NCBI GenBank assembly: GCA_937894955.1
Contig: CALAXO010000213.1
Coordinates: forward strand, 1 to 14,806
Source of the DNA: an uncultured Clostridia bacterium
GTDB lineage: Bacteria; Bacillota; Clostridia; Christensenellales; CAG-138
Length of the DNA stretch: 14,806 nucleotides
Reading direction: 5' to 3'
Part shown: positions 8,037 through 14,806 of the stretch, piece by piece
Layout: each line of letters begins with the position of its first letter
How positions within the stretch are numbered: the first letter of the stretch is position 1
The notes under the pieces: generated by a model
What the model was told of the DNA's origin: nothing
Seen by the model: only the letters and a program-made list of their open reading frames with translations
Databases searched by the model: none
Translations under genes and position numbers: made by a program

Positions 8037-8807
8037 TCAATCCTGCTCATCGATATAATTCACGGTATTATCATCGGAAAGCAGTTTAACGCCGAATATC
8101 GTTATCTCTCCGCAATAATCCATCTGTTCAAGTCGTATTTCACCGTTTGAAATCATTTCCAGCAGCGACATGAACGTGACTATTATCTCACTGCGCCCGG
8201 CACCGGCAATCAATTGTCCAAATGTGGTGCTTCCGTTTTCGCTCCGCAACACGCCGCGAATTCTGCGGGTGCAGCCGCGAACCGTGAACTCATCCTTTTG
8301 AACGGTGTGAACATGCTCTCTTTGCTTTTCCACCCCGCAGCGTCCAAGCACTGAAAGCATAGCGGCAAACAATCTCTCGACCGTCGTGTCACGAAGTATT
8401 ATTTCTTTTGGCGGCAAAGAGAATTCTTCGGGCGGTTTGGTTCGCATTCCGTAGGCCTCATGCGCAAGCTCACGCATTGTTTTTGCCGCTTCTTTGAAGG
8501 CCTTGTATTCGCGAAGCTGCCTTATGAGAGCCTCGCCGGGATCCTCATTGTTTTCATCGCCGTCGGTTTCTTTCGGTGCGGGCGGGAAAAGTGACCGCGA
8601 CTTTGCATAAACAAGCGTTGCAGCAACAGTCAGGAACTCACTTGCCTGCTCCATGTCAAGCTCATCAAGCTCCGTCATACAGCTCAGAAACTCGGAAGTG
8701 ATTTCAGAAACAAAAATGTCCTTTATATCGACCTCCGCTTTCTCAATAAGATGGATAAGCAGGTCAAGCGGTCCGTCAAATTGCTTCAGATGTACCCTGT
8801 ACTCCAT
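8037..8807 (-). CDS. scpA: Segregation and condensation protein ScpA (kleisin)
   Basis: ScpA is the kleisin that bridges SMC head domains and binds ScpB. The N-terminal SMC-binding part is clear: EYRVHLKQFDGPLDLLIHLI, then EVDIKDIFVSEITSEFL and FLTVAATLVYAKSRSLFP. A variable acidic linker (about 90-105) follows, then a C-terminal winged-helix part ending ISNGEIRLEQMDYCGEITI. I start at the ATG at 8807 (256 residues) because family members begin MEYKVxLxxFxGPLDLL. A frame extending to 8942 would overlap the protease gene upstream and encode unrelated sequence. The ribosome site is weak, so coupling to the preceding gene, which ends 41 bp upstream, is plausible. Confidence 0.92.
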   Translation of the reverse strand: MEYRVHLKQFDGPLDLLIHLIEKAEVDIKDIFVSEITSEFLSCMTELDELDMEQASEFLTVAATLVYAKSRSLFPPAPKETDGDENNEDPGEALIRQLREYKAFKEAAKTMRELAHEAYGMRTKPPEEFSLPPKEIILRDTTVERLFAAMLSVLGRCGVEKQREHVHTVQKDEFTVRGCTRRIRGVLRSENGSTTFGQLIAGAGRSEIIVTFMSLLEMISNGEIRLEQMDYCGEITIFGVKLLSDDNTVNYIDEQD

Positions 8808-8848
8808 ATTAGTGCTCTGAAAAATCATCCCGACTTTGTTACGAAAGC

Positions 8849-9520
8849 TTAATGAATGAATATAAGCTTCATCAGCCCGTAAATTCCGTTCTGCAGCCAG
8901 CCGGAAACAATACCCACGGGAGAAAAGTTGAGCCTGTTGCAAACTAACACAGCCGCAACGAGAATAATGGAACCGTAGCGCTGCATGTTAAGGAGAATAC
9001 TCGATGGAATATTCTTTCCGAAGAGTGTAATGATAACGTGCGAACCGTCCAGCGGCGGAATCGGAATAAGGTTAAACACGATAAGACCGCAATTGAGTCC
9101 TACAAAATAATAAAGTATTATCGCTATCGTGCTCAGCACGTTATCCTTCATCATTTTGTTGTATCCGTTCACAGCAAGCAGAGTGTAAAGTATCATCGCT
9201 CCGAGAACGGCAAGAATAAGGTTCATCGTTACACCCGCAAGGGAAACGACAATTTCGCCTTTTTTGAAGTTGTTGTAATTGCGCGGATTTACGGGAACCG
9301 GTTTTGCCCATCCAAACCCAAACAGAACCAGAAGAATGAAGCCTACCGGGTCAATGTGCGCAAGCGGATTGAGCGTCATTCTTCCAAGATTTCGTGCCGT
9401 GGGATCTCCCATTTTGTATGCCGCATATGCATGACCGAATTCATGAAAAGTCAACGAAATCAGGATTGCAGGCACAACGTACAGGGCATTTCGCAAAAAG
9501 CTTGTAATGTTTTCCAGCAT
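8849..9520 (-). CDS. M50-family site-2-type membrane metalloprotease
   Basis: This intramembrane zinc protease-like protein has 223 residues and about five hydrophobic segments. The zinc motif HEFGH (His26, Glu27, His30) lies in the first membrane helix, and the third ligand motif PPLDG (Asp158) is in NLIPIPPLDGSHVI, both as expected for M50. NPLAHIDPVGFI and GWAKPVPVNPRNY are typical of the short 'site-2 protease family protein' found beside scpA in clostridia. Its substrate cannot be told from sequence. I chose the ATG at 9520; a TTG at 9559 would add 13 polar residues, and neither has a strong ribosome site. It is the first gene of the protease-scpA-scpB unit, behind the promoter at 9602-9630. 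Confidence 0.88.
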   Translation of the reverse strand: MLENITSFLRNALYVVPAILISLTFHEFGHAYAAYKMGDPTARNLGRMTLNPLAHIDPVGFILLVLFGFGWAKPVPVNPRNYNNFKKGEIVVSLAGVTMNLILAVLGAMILYTLLAVNGYNKMMKDNVLSTIAIILYYFVGLNCGLIVFNLIPIPPLDGSHVIITLFGKNIPSSILLNMQRYGSIILVAAVLVCNRLNFSPVGIVSGWLQNGIYGLMKLIFIH

Positions 9521-9601
9521 GTTTGATTTACGCTGCCGAACAAGTTTCAACGACAACAAGTTTTGCCTGTTCGCAGAGTATTCCTCTCTTTTGATTTGAA
9601 T

Positions 9602-9630
9602 ATTATAGCACAGTTACCTCTTTTCCGCAA
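9602..9630 (-). promoter_or_regulatory. Promoter for M50 protease-scpA-scpB
   Basis: On the minus strand there is a -35 TTGCGG (9625-9630), a 17-base spacer, and a perfect -10 TATAAT (9602-9607). The -10 is preceded by TGC, an extended -10. It lies in the gap after the DacF-like gene and about 80 bases before the ATG at 9520. An AGAGGAA lies in the leader (about 9575-9590) but is not at a useful distance from any in-frame start that I see. Confidence 0.7.
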
Positions 9631-9665
9631 CCATCGAACAATTGATGTTTGGTCTGCATGATTAA

Positions 9666-10892
9666 TCAGACTTTTTTTATCCACTCTGCTGAGATCAGTT
9701 TCAGATAGTCGGTATAAACCGCTTTTTCCGCGTCTCCATCGGCAATCAGGGCAACGTCGGCAAGAACAACGCCTTTTGAATCCGTAACAATCAGCCTTCC
9801 GACCTTATCGCCCGTTGTAATCGGCGCTTCAAGGCATTCTGCAAGTTCAGCATTCAGGTTGTATGCCGTATCCGAGACACTCACAAGCAGAGTCACGTTG
9901 CTTTCGGCAACGGCACCGATGCTCCGTCTCATTGAACCGCTTACGGCAATTTGGCCGAGCAAATCACCTTTTTTATTGATCTCCACACTTCTGAAAGAAG
10001 CAAAGCCGTAATCAAGCAATGCTGAACCGCAGTCAAAGCGCGTTCCGCTTGTTTTTGCCCCGAGTACAACGGCAATGAATGCGGTATTGCCGCGTTTTGC
10101 GGCAAAAACCCCGCAGTATCCCGCCTCATTCGATGAACCGGTGCCAACACCGAGGCAGCCTGAATACTGTTTCACCAATTTATTCGGGTTTGCAAGTTCC
10201 GTTGCGGCCGCTCCGGTGCTGTGTTCGATTTTTTCATAGAACTTTGTTCCGAATTTGCGATATGCTTCGCTTGCCGTCAACGCTGCACCGATCTTTGCGA
10301 GTTCTGCTGCGGACAATTTTTCCCCCGCACCGCATATTTCCGAAAAATTTGCTTCAACGCCCATCTCCGCCATGCGCGTATTAATTCCCTGCACTGCTGC
10401 CGATTCCGAACCTGCTGCCGCAAGCGCGAGCGAGTGCGTTGCATCGCCCGCATTAATCATAACCGCCGCCAAGAGCATCGCTTCCGCATCCATCTGCTCA
10501 CCTGCCTTAAGGAAGGCTGTTGTTCCGCCGATTCCGGCCGCTTTTTCGCTGACCGAAACAGCATCGCCCGATTTCAGGCGTCCCTCATCAAACCCTTCGC
10601 ACACGGAAACCAGTGCAGCAAGGCGCGTCAAACCGGCAGCCGGCAGTTTTTCCTCTGAGTTATATTCATAAACCACGCGCCCGGTGCCGGCTTCCGCAAG
10701 CAATGCCGCGCTGACCTCCCCTGCTGCAATCGGTTCCGGCTTTTTTTCGCTCTCCGTATTTGCCGAACCGTTTGCAGCAGCTCCCGCCGTGTTAATAAAG
10801 AGCACGCAGCAGCCGACGGTAATTGCCGACAAAACCCGAAGCTTTCGAAAGCGTCCCGTTCCGACTCCGTATGTATCCTTTTTTATGAACAT
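9666..10892 (-). CDS. DacF/PBP5-like S11 family protein, apparently catalytically dead
   Basis: This 408-residue exported protein has a basic N-terminus and a hydrophobic signal (about 17-39). An S11-like domain follows, opened by LLAEAGTGRVVYEYNSEEKLP, then a C-terminal beta domain with LEAPITTGDKVGRLIV as in DacF/PBP5. Members normally trim D-Ala from peptidoglycan stem peptides. Here every catalytic motif is altered. SxxK reads GLTR (87-90, in LPAAGLTRLAALV), SxN reads NAG (147-149, in AVMINAGDA), and KTG reads GTG (250-252, before SSNEAGYC). The frame is intact, so this looks like a maintained pseudo-enzyme, perhaps binding peptidoglycan or regulating another PBP (inference). The ATG at 10892 has AGAGGTGG upstream, buried in a hairpin. 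It follows deoB by 123 bp. Confidence 0.87.
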   Translation of the reverse strand: MFIKKDTYGVGTGRFRKLRVLSAITVGCCVLFINTAGAAANGSANTESEKKPEPIAAGEVSAALLAEAGTGRVVYEYNSEEKLPAAGLTRLAALVSVCEGFDEGRLKSGDAVSVSEKAAGIGGTTAFLKAGEQMDAEAMLLAAVMINAGDATHSLALAAAGSESAAVQGINTRMAEMGVEANFSEICGAGEKLSAAELAKIGAALTASEAYRKFGTKFYEKIEHSTGAAATELANPNKLVKQYSGCLGVGTGSSNEAGYCGVFAAKRGNTAFIAVVLGAKTSGTRFDCGSALLDYGFASFRSVEINKKGDLLGQIAVSGSMRRSIGAVAESNVTLLVSVSDTAYNLNAELAECLEAPITTGDKVGRLIVTDSKGVVLADVALIADGDAEKAVYTDYLKLISAEWIKKV

Positions 10893-10895
10893 AAA

Positions 10896-10944
10896 ACCAC
10901 CTCTCCGACTTTGTTCGTTACAGCATATTCATCGGAGAGGCGGC
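10896..10944 (-). promoter_or_regulatory. 5' leader hairpin sequestering the Shine-Dalgarno of the DacF-like gene
   Basis: On the minus-strand transcript, bases 10944-10932 pair with 10908-10896. The core is 9 Watson-Crick pairs (CCTCTCCGA with TCGGAGAGG), extended by G-U, C-G, C-G and G-U to 13 pairs. The 3' arm contains the whole GGAGAGG ribosome site, and the ATG lies 3 bases beyond the stem. The 23-base loop contains a mini-ORF, MNML-stop. This could limit translation initiation, or attenuate read-through from deoB. It is seen only as pairing potential. Confidence 0.45.
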
Positions 10945-11015
10945 ATTATTCTGTTTTTTTCGTTTTTCTTCAAGGGCATTCATTCAATGCCGTTCAATCA
11001 CAAAACGATTTCGGA

Positions 11016-12179
11016 TTATTTTCGAATCAGATCAAGAAAGGATTTACCCGCGCCGAACCTTTCTTCGGTCAGATACTGATAGACCGTTGCGCCTATATCC
11101 GCAAAACTGCTTCTTGTTCCGACGGACACGGGCCGGATATCCTTCCCGAATGCAAGAATCGGAATGTACTCTCGGGTATGATCTGTTCCCGGGAAGCACG
11201 GATCGCAGCCATGGTCAGCCGTTATGATAACAAAATCTCCGTCCTTCATTGCTCCGAGCAGCTCCGGAAGTCTGCTGTCGAAATACTCCAGCGCGGCCGC
11301 ATAACCCTCAACATCGTTTCTGTGCCCGTACAGCATATCGAAGTCTACAAGGTTTGTAAATATAAAGTCCCCCCTGCCTTCTTTCAGAAAGCGCAGCGTT
11401 GACTCAATGCCGTCATGGTTATTCTTTGTGTGATCAACGGTTGTGATTCCGCGATGCGCAAATATGTCCTCGATTTTACCGATTCCGACAACATCCATGC
11501 CCTTCCCGCAAAGCGCATCAAGTATCGTTTCTCCGACCGGCTGAAGGGCAAAATCACGCCTGTTTTCCGTTCGGGTGTATTTTCCGTTGCTGCCGATGAA
11601 CGGACGCGCAATGACTCTTCCGACAAGGTTGTCGCCCGTCAGCATTGCCCGTGCGGTCTCGCACATTTTATAAAGCTCTTCAAGCGGGATAACGTCTTCA
11701 TGCGCCGCGATTTGAAACACGCTGTCCGCCGAGGTATAAACGATTGGTTTTCCCGTTGCAACATGTTCGTCGCCGAGTTCCTGAATTATTACCGTGCCGG
11801 AAGCAACTTTGTTTCCAAGCGTTCCTCTGCCGATTTTGCGCTCAAATTCCTCCATCAACGCTTTCGGGAAGCCGTTCGGATATGTGCGGAACGGTGTTTT
11901 CATTGCAAGTCCTGCCATCTCCCAGTGTCCGCTCGTTGTGTCCTTTGCCTTTGTGACCTCCGCTGCCCGTCCGAACGCGGCCGTCGGCGCATCCGTGCGC
12001 GGAAGCCGCGAGTTTTCAATATTTCCGATTCCGAGTGCCGTAAGGTTCGGAATGTTCAGCGGCCGCGCCGCATTAATATTGCCGAGAGTGTGAGCACCCG
12101 CATCCCCAAATTCGCCTGCATCGGGCATTGCTCCGATTCCGACGCTGTCCAAAACGATTATCGCTGCACGTTTTTTCAT
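11016..12179 (-). CDS. deoB: Phosphopentomutase DeoB
   Basis: DeoB interconverts (deoxy)ribose 1-phosphate and 5-phosphate, linking nucleoside phosphorolysis to central metabolism in the cytosol. It has 387 residues, the normal length for this alkaline-phosphatase-superfamily enzyme. Landmarks are the first metal-binding stretch IIVLDSVGIGAMPDAGEFGD (Asp11); KDTTSGHWEM (79-88), whose Thr81 aligns by my reading with the phosphorylated Thr of characterised enzymes; TNLVDFDMLYGHRND; and the metal site ITADHGCDP followed by GTDHTREY. The ATG at 12179 has AGAGGT seven bases upstream, and the promoter is at 12287-12315. The DacF-like gene follows 123 bp downstream. This deoB/dacF/scpAB neighbourhood is common in clostridia. 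Confidence 0.96.
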   Translation of the reverse strand: MKKRAAIIVLDSVGIGAMPDAGEFGDAGAHTLGNINAARPLNIPNLTALGIGNIENSRLPRTDAPTAAFGRAAEVTKAKDTTSGHWEMAGLAMKTPFRTYPNGFPKALMEEFERKIGRGTLGNKVASGTVIIQELGDEHVATGKPIVYTSADSVFQIAAHEDVIPLEELYKMCETARAMLTGDNLVGRVIARPFIGSNGKYTRTENRRDFALQPVGETILDALCGKGMDVVGIGKIEDIFAHRGITTVDHTKNNHDGIESTLRFLKEGRGDFIFTNLVDFDMLYGHRNDVEGYAAALEYFDSRLPELLGAMKDGDFVIITADHGCDPCFPGTDHTREYIPILAFGKDIRPVSVGTRSSFADIGATVYQYLTEERFGAGKSFLDLIRK

Positions 12180-12286
12180 ATTTTGTACCTCTTTATTATT
12201 GCTCCGAACAGTGTTCGGCTGTTTTTGCTGTTTCGGCTTTCGGCCCGACAGTTTATGTCGTCTGTCTGAGCCTGCTTCCGAATTAT

Positions 12287-12315
12287 ATTATAGTCACCTT
12301 TCCCGTTTTTGTCCA
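12287..12315 (-). promoter_or_regulatory. Promoter for deoB
   Basis: On the minus strand there is a -35 TGGACA (12310-12315), a 17-base spacer, and a perfect -10 TATAAT (12287-12292). It would give a leader of about 100 bases before the ATG at 12179. Confidence 0.65.
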
Positions 12316-12400
12316 CCCCCAAGCAGCACATGCTTTTTTGATTTAGAACGAACAATGATTCCCGATTTTAAAATTCTTCTACAAAAATTTGTTTTACCTA

Positions 12401-12429
12401 TTGACACCCGCATTGCATTGGTGTATAAT
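12401..12429 (+). promoter_or_regulatory. Consensus sigma-A promoter for the metzincin-dockerin pair
   Basis: TTGACA (12401-12406), a 17-base spacer and TATAAT (12424-12429) match the sigma-A consensus at all 12 positions with ideal spacing. The start codon is at 12482, after AGGAGG, so the leader is about 45 bases. With no operator obvious by eye, this predicts strong expression. Confidence 0.8.
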
Positions 12430-12481
12430 AAATATGGAATTAAGTTCCAATCAAGTGTTTTATTTTTAGGAGGAGAATGTT

Positions 12482-13969
12482 ATGAAGAGTATTATGAGGA
12501 ACTGTGTCGCTTTTTTGTTGTGTTTGTCTCTGTGTTTTTGTGTGTTCTTCCCATCGCCGCACATCAGCGCGGCGGATGAGAGTTTTTCTTCATCAAGCGT
12601 GCCTGAAACTGTAAGGATAAAGATCCTTTATGATTCAAGCTATGCTTATTTCTTCAAAAAAGCGGGATTCGATTCCACAGCTGAAATTGAATCCAGATTA
12701 ATGCAACTCTCAAAGCTTATTAAGGTTCCTTATCTCTCAACTTACAATGTTAACCTTGAGTTCACCGTTCAATCATACGAGAGTCTGTTAGGACATACGT
12801 ACGCAGACCAGTATGGTCAGGATTGTGTATGGGAGTTAGTGACAAACGAGAATGGTCGTTCTGAGAAGAAATGGCACACTTCTGGGATATGTGAATGTGA
12901 AGGTCTCTCTTGCGCCAACCTAAATGCTCCGCACCATACAAGTGCAAGGTTCTATCTGCAAATATTGAACAACTACATGGCAACACATGATTGTGATTTT
13001 GATGCAGTGGCGCTTTATGTTGGTCATCCTCTTTGCACATACTATAACGGTGAGGAAATGCCTTGCGGAGGATTGGCGAATTGCCCTGGTAAAGCCTTGG
13101 TTATGCAAGGATTTGATAACATGTGGAATCCTGACGAGAGTTCTGACGAATCTTCTCTTCTTGCCTCTCTTGCAAATAATTTTGACAAATGCAAGCAATA
13201 TTTCTGGCATGAGTTCGGACACTCCTTAGGTGCAACTCACGGCACATATACTCACACTGCGAACACACCCTGTTCTCAGTGCGGTGGGTATGACGGAGTC
13301 GTGTACGCTAACGATATTTGGTGTTCTGCATGTAAAGATCGTATATCCTTTTCCACTGTTTCCAATGATGTTTCGATGATAAATGCAAATAGTGCCGAAA
13401 CAGACAGCGAAAACATGTACTATGTTGAGCCCTATGTCGCCGCGCAACACTTTAGCACGTACGATGAGTATTCTGAGTTTCTCGCTGAGCAGCAACATGT
13501 TTCATCTGTTCAGGTTGCAGAAATTCAGCAAAGTGAGCAGTCTCTTCCGGATTGGTATTCATTCGAAGGAATTGATGTGTTTGATTCTGGCTCAACCGCA
13601 ACTTATTCAATCTCCGGCAGGGTTCTTCCTTTTTCCGTCAACGAAGAAGACACTTACTTGGCTCAAATGTTAAGTTTCTCCTTCAAACGAACATACTCTA
13701 TCGAGGAGCCGAATTGCACTGACCCGTATACCTATGCATACAACCTTGCATCAAGCATAGGTGTACCGACCACATTTGAGCTATCTGCGAGTATGAACGG
13801 TTCTTCATATTTAATTCCTGTACGTGCTTCAGTTAAACGCACTGATGGTAGCTGTGAATCGGTTGTGGTTGGTCATGAATTGGTTTATGTTAGCAAAAGC
13901 TCGAAAGTGATTGCTCACTATTTTCCTGCAACTGTAAGAACAGATGAGATCAAACTGCTCTGCAAATAA
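12482..13969 (+). CDS. Secreted metzincin-type zinc metalloprotease, Cys-rich
   Basis: This 495-residue protein is predicted to be exported by a Cys-rich signal peptide (about 1-31, cleavage near HISAADES). The zinc site is HEFGHSLGATH (His243, Glu244, His247, His253), the HExxHxxGxxH signature of metzincins. Met299 in NDVSMINAN, 46 residues later, is a candidate Met-turn. Between them lie two CxxC pairs (264/267 and 281/284). The mature chain has 16 cysteines, unusual for a Bacillota exoprotein and suggesting disulfides or a structural metal. The last 150 residues look beta-rich, with no dockerin and no clear anchor. I cannot place it in a named peptidase family. By eye the gene is AT-richer (about 40-45% GC) than its neighbours, hinting at transfer. 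It has a consensus promoter, AGGAGG eight bases before the ATG, and a dockerin gene 25 bp downstream. Confidence 0.85.
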   Translation: MKSIMRNCVAFLLCLSLCFCVFFPSPHISAADESFSSSSVPETVRIKILYDSSYAYFFKKAGFDSTAEIESRLMQLSKLIKVPYLSTYNVNLEFTVQSYESLLGHTYADQYGQDCVWELVTNENGRSEKKWHTSGICECEGLSCANLNAPHHTSARFYLQILNNYMATHDCDFDAVALYVGHPLCTYYNGEEMPCGGLANCPGKALVMQGFDNMWNPDESSDESSLLASLANNFDKCKQYFWHEFGHSLGATHGTYTHTANTPCSQCGGYDGVVYANDIWCSACKDRISFSTVSNDVSMINANSAETDSENMYYVEPYVAAQHFSTYDEYSEFLAEQQHVSSVQVAEIQQSEQSLPDWYSFEGIDVFDSGSTATYSISGRVLPFSVNEEDTYLAQMLSFSFKRTYSIEEPNCTDPYTYAYNLASSIGVPTTFELSASMNGSSYLIPVRASVKRTDGSCESVVVGHELVYVSKSSKVIAHYFPATVRTDEIKLLCK

Positions 13970-13994
13970 CACAAATAAATTGGAGGTATTTATT

Positions 13995-14806
13995 ATGAAC
14001 AGATTCTTCAAAACCATCCTTCCCCTTCTGCTGTGCGTTTCCATGCTGCTCCCCGTCTTTTCTGCTTTTGCAGAAACAAGCGAGAAACCCGACCCGATCG
14101 ACCTGGACAAAATGCGCGAGTTTTTTTCTCAGCTGACCGATGAGGACAACGTCACAAACGGAACGCGTGTGCTTTCCATTGTGTACGGCGAACACACGGA
14201 ATACGACCCCACGGATTATTCCCAGTTACCCTTAATGAAAAACATTGAGTGGAGCGATGGATTAATCAACGAATTCAATTCAACGGTTCATCTCGATCCG
14301 TGCACATGGCCCGTTGTGGATTTATTCGGCACACTTGACCTGTCCGAAACGAACACGTACAGCATCAACATCAGCTCACCGGTTCATATTTCCGCGCTGT
14401 ATGCCAACAATTGCACTAATCTCTATCGGCTTGCGTATATCAGTCGAAACGATATCTCTGTCATTGAAGCGACCGGCGGCATCCCGCTCAGCAACTGCCG
14501 CATCAAAGCGCCTGTTCGCACTGCAAGACTCGATATTGAGAACTATACCTCAACATTTGGTTTCAACATGCTCGGACACGGTGTTATCAACATGAACTGC
14601 GACGGCGATTACATTTCATTTTTCAAGGTCAACGGTTACACTGCGGAGTATTACAGCAACGGCGTTCTCCTTGATAAAAATTACGGCGGCGGGATTAATA
14701 TCTACCCCGATGACGGCATATATGATGTCACAGTCATTTTCGGCGGTGATGTTGACGGAGACGGAACGCTCACCCTCGGCGATGCACTTGCCATCATGCG
14801 AACAGC
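13995..14806 (+). CDS. Secreted dockerin-containing protein, N-terminal part (3' end outside window)
   Basis: Translation from the ATG at 13995 (GGAGG eight bases upstream) stays open to the window end, giving 270 residues. It begins with a signal peptide (NRFFK, a Leu/Val-rich core, cleavage likely after FSAFA). A region with VDLFGTLDLSETNTYSINIS and the LRR-like NCTNLYRLAYIS follows. Next is a probable beta segment with FFKVNGYTAEYYSNGVLLD, then the first dockerin loop GDVDGDGTLTLGDALAIM (from about 14745), cut by the window edge. I see no catalytic motif. The order matches the gene ending at 786, so they look paralogous. The 25-bp gap to the metzincin gene, with no terminator, indicates one transcript. 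Confidence 0.87.
   Translation, partial: MNRFFKTILPLLLCVSMLLPVFSAFAETSEKPDPIDLDKMREFFSQLTDEDNVTNGTRVLSIVYGEHTEYDPTDYSQLPLMKNIEWSDGLINEFNSTVHLDPCTWPVVDLFGTLDLSETNTYSINISSPVHISALYANNCTNLYRLAYISRNDISVIEATGGIPLSNCRIKAPVRTARLDIENYTSTFGFNMLGHGVINMNCDGDYISFFKVNGYTAEYYSNGVLLDKNYGGGINIYPDDGIYDVTVIFGGDVDGDGTLTLGDALAIMRT

Larger units (their letters stand above)
12180..12481. other. Divergent intergenic region between deoB and the metzincin gene
   Basis: This 302-bp gap has no supportable gene. It holds the deoB promoter and leader (minus), with an inverted repeat CCGAACACTGTTCGG at 12204-12218 just upstream of the deoB ribosome site. It also holds the metzincin promoter (plus) and its ribosome site AGGAGG (12468-12473). 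The middle (12316-12400) is AT-rich with no further structure that I trust. Confidence 0.7.

Noticed and set aside
8808..8942. N-terminal extension of scpA by 45 residues
   Set aside because: It overlaps the protease gene, reads unlike any ScpA, and the family N-terminus starts at the ATG at 8807.
10941..11015. Rho-independent terminator after deoB (GGCATT/AATGCC hairpin at 10975-10991)
   Set aside because: The stem is only six pairs, and on the coding strand it is followed by A-rich rather than T-rich sequence.
12203..12219. LexA (SOS) box at the deoB leader dyad
   Set aside because: The Bacillota LexA site is CGAAC-N4-GTTCG; here the spacer is three bases, so the half-sites are out of register.
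12321..12339. AAGCA-GCACA-TGCTT followed by T's as a plus-strand terminator
   Set aside because: A five-pair, AT-containing stem with no plus-strand gene upstream; it overlaps the upstream side of the deoB promoter.

Overview
The window looks like a piece of a Clostridia (Bacillota) chromosome, most likely an uncultured gut or rumen member of the Oscillospirales/Ruminococcaceae type. The reasons are type I dockerins on secreted proteins, Shine-Dalgarno sites in front of most genes, and Bacillota housekeeping neighbourhoods (Asp23-family protein/fatty-acid kinase/RecG, and DeoB/DacF-like/M50 protease/ScpA/ScpB). I see no rRNA, tRNA, CRISPR array, insertion sequence or phage genes.

Layout. Positions 1-786 (+) hold the 3' end of a secreted dockerin protein. 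A perfect 21-bp inverted repeat (1000-1046) follows in the convergent gap. From 1058 to 12179 everything is on the minus strand, read from right to left: deoB; a DacF/S11-type protein; an M50 site-2 protease, scpA and scpB, with their own promoter; an Asp23/Gls24 protein, fakA and recG, with their own promoter; and pstS and pstC behind a PHO-box-like array. At 12.2-12.5 kb a divergent promoter region separates this block from a plus-strand pair: a secreted metzincin-type zinc protease (12482-13969), and 25 bp later a second dockerin protein (13995 to the window end).

How the genes work together. ScpA and ScpB are the kleisin and winged-helix subunits of the SMC condensin. FakA phosphorylates fatty acids for phospholipid synthesis. 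RecG remodels stalled forks. DeoB feeds pentose phosphates from nucleosides into central metabolism. PstS and PstC are the binding protein and one permease half of the high-affinity phosphate importer. The two dockerin proteins and the metzincin are exported and may belong to a cell-surface or cellulosome-like assembly.

Main oddities. (1) recG is uninterrupted except for one in-frame TAG at the conserved Gln of helicase motif VI. (2) The DacF-like protein keeps the PBP5-like fold signatures but has lost the catalytic residues of all three active-site motifs. (3) The pst operon stops after pstC, with no pstA or pstB before the convergent dockerin gene. (4) The metzincin gene is AT-richer than its surroundings, has consensus -35 and -10 boxes, and encodes a Cys-rich protein with two CxxC pairs just after the zinc site. 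(5) The Shine-Dalgarno of the DacF-like gene lies inside a long hairpin stem.
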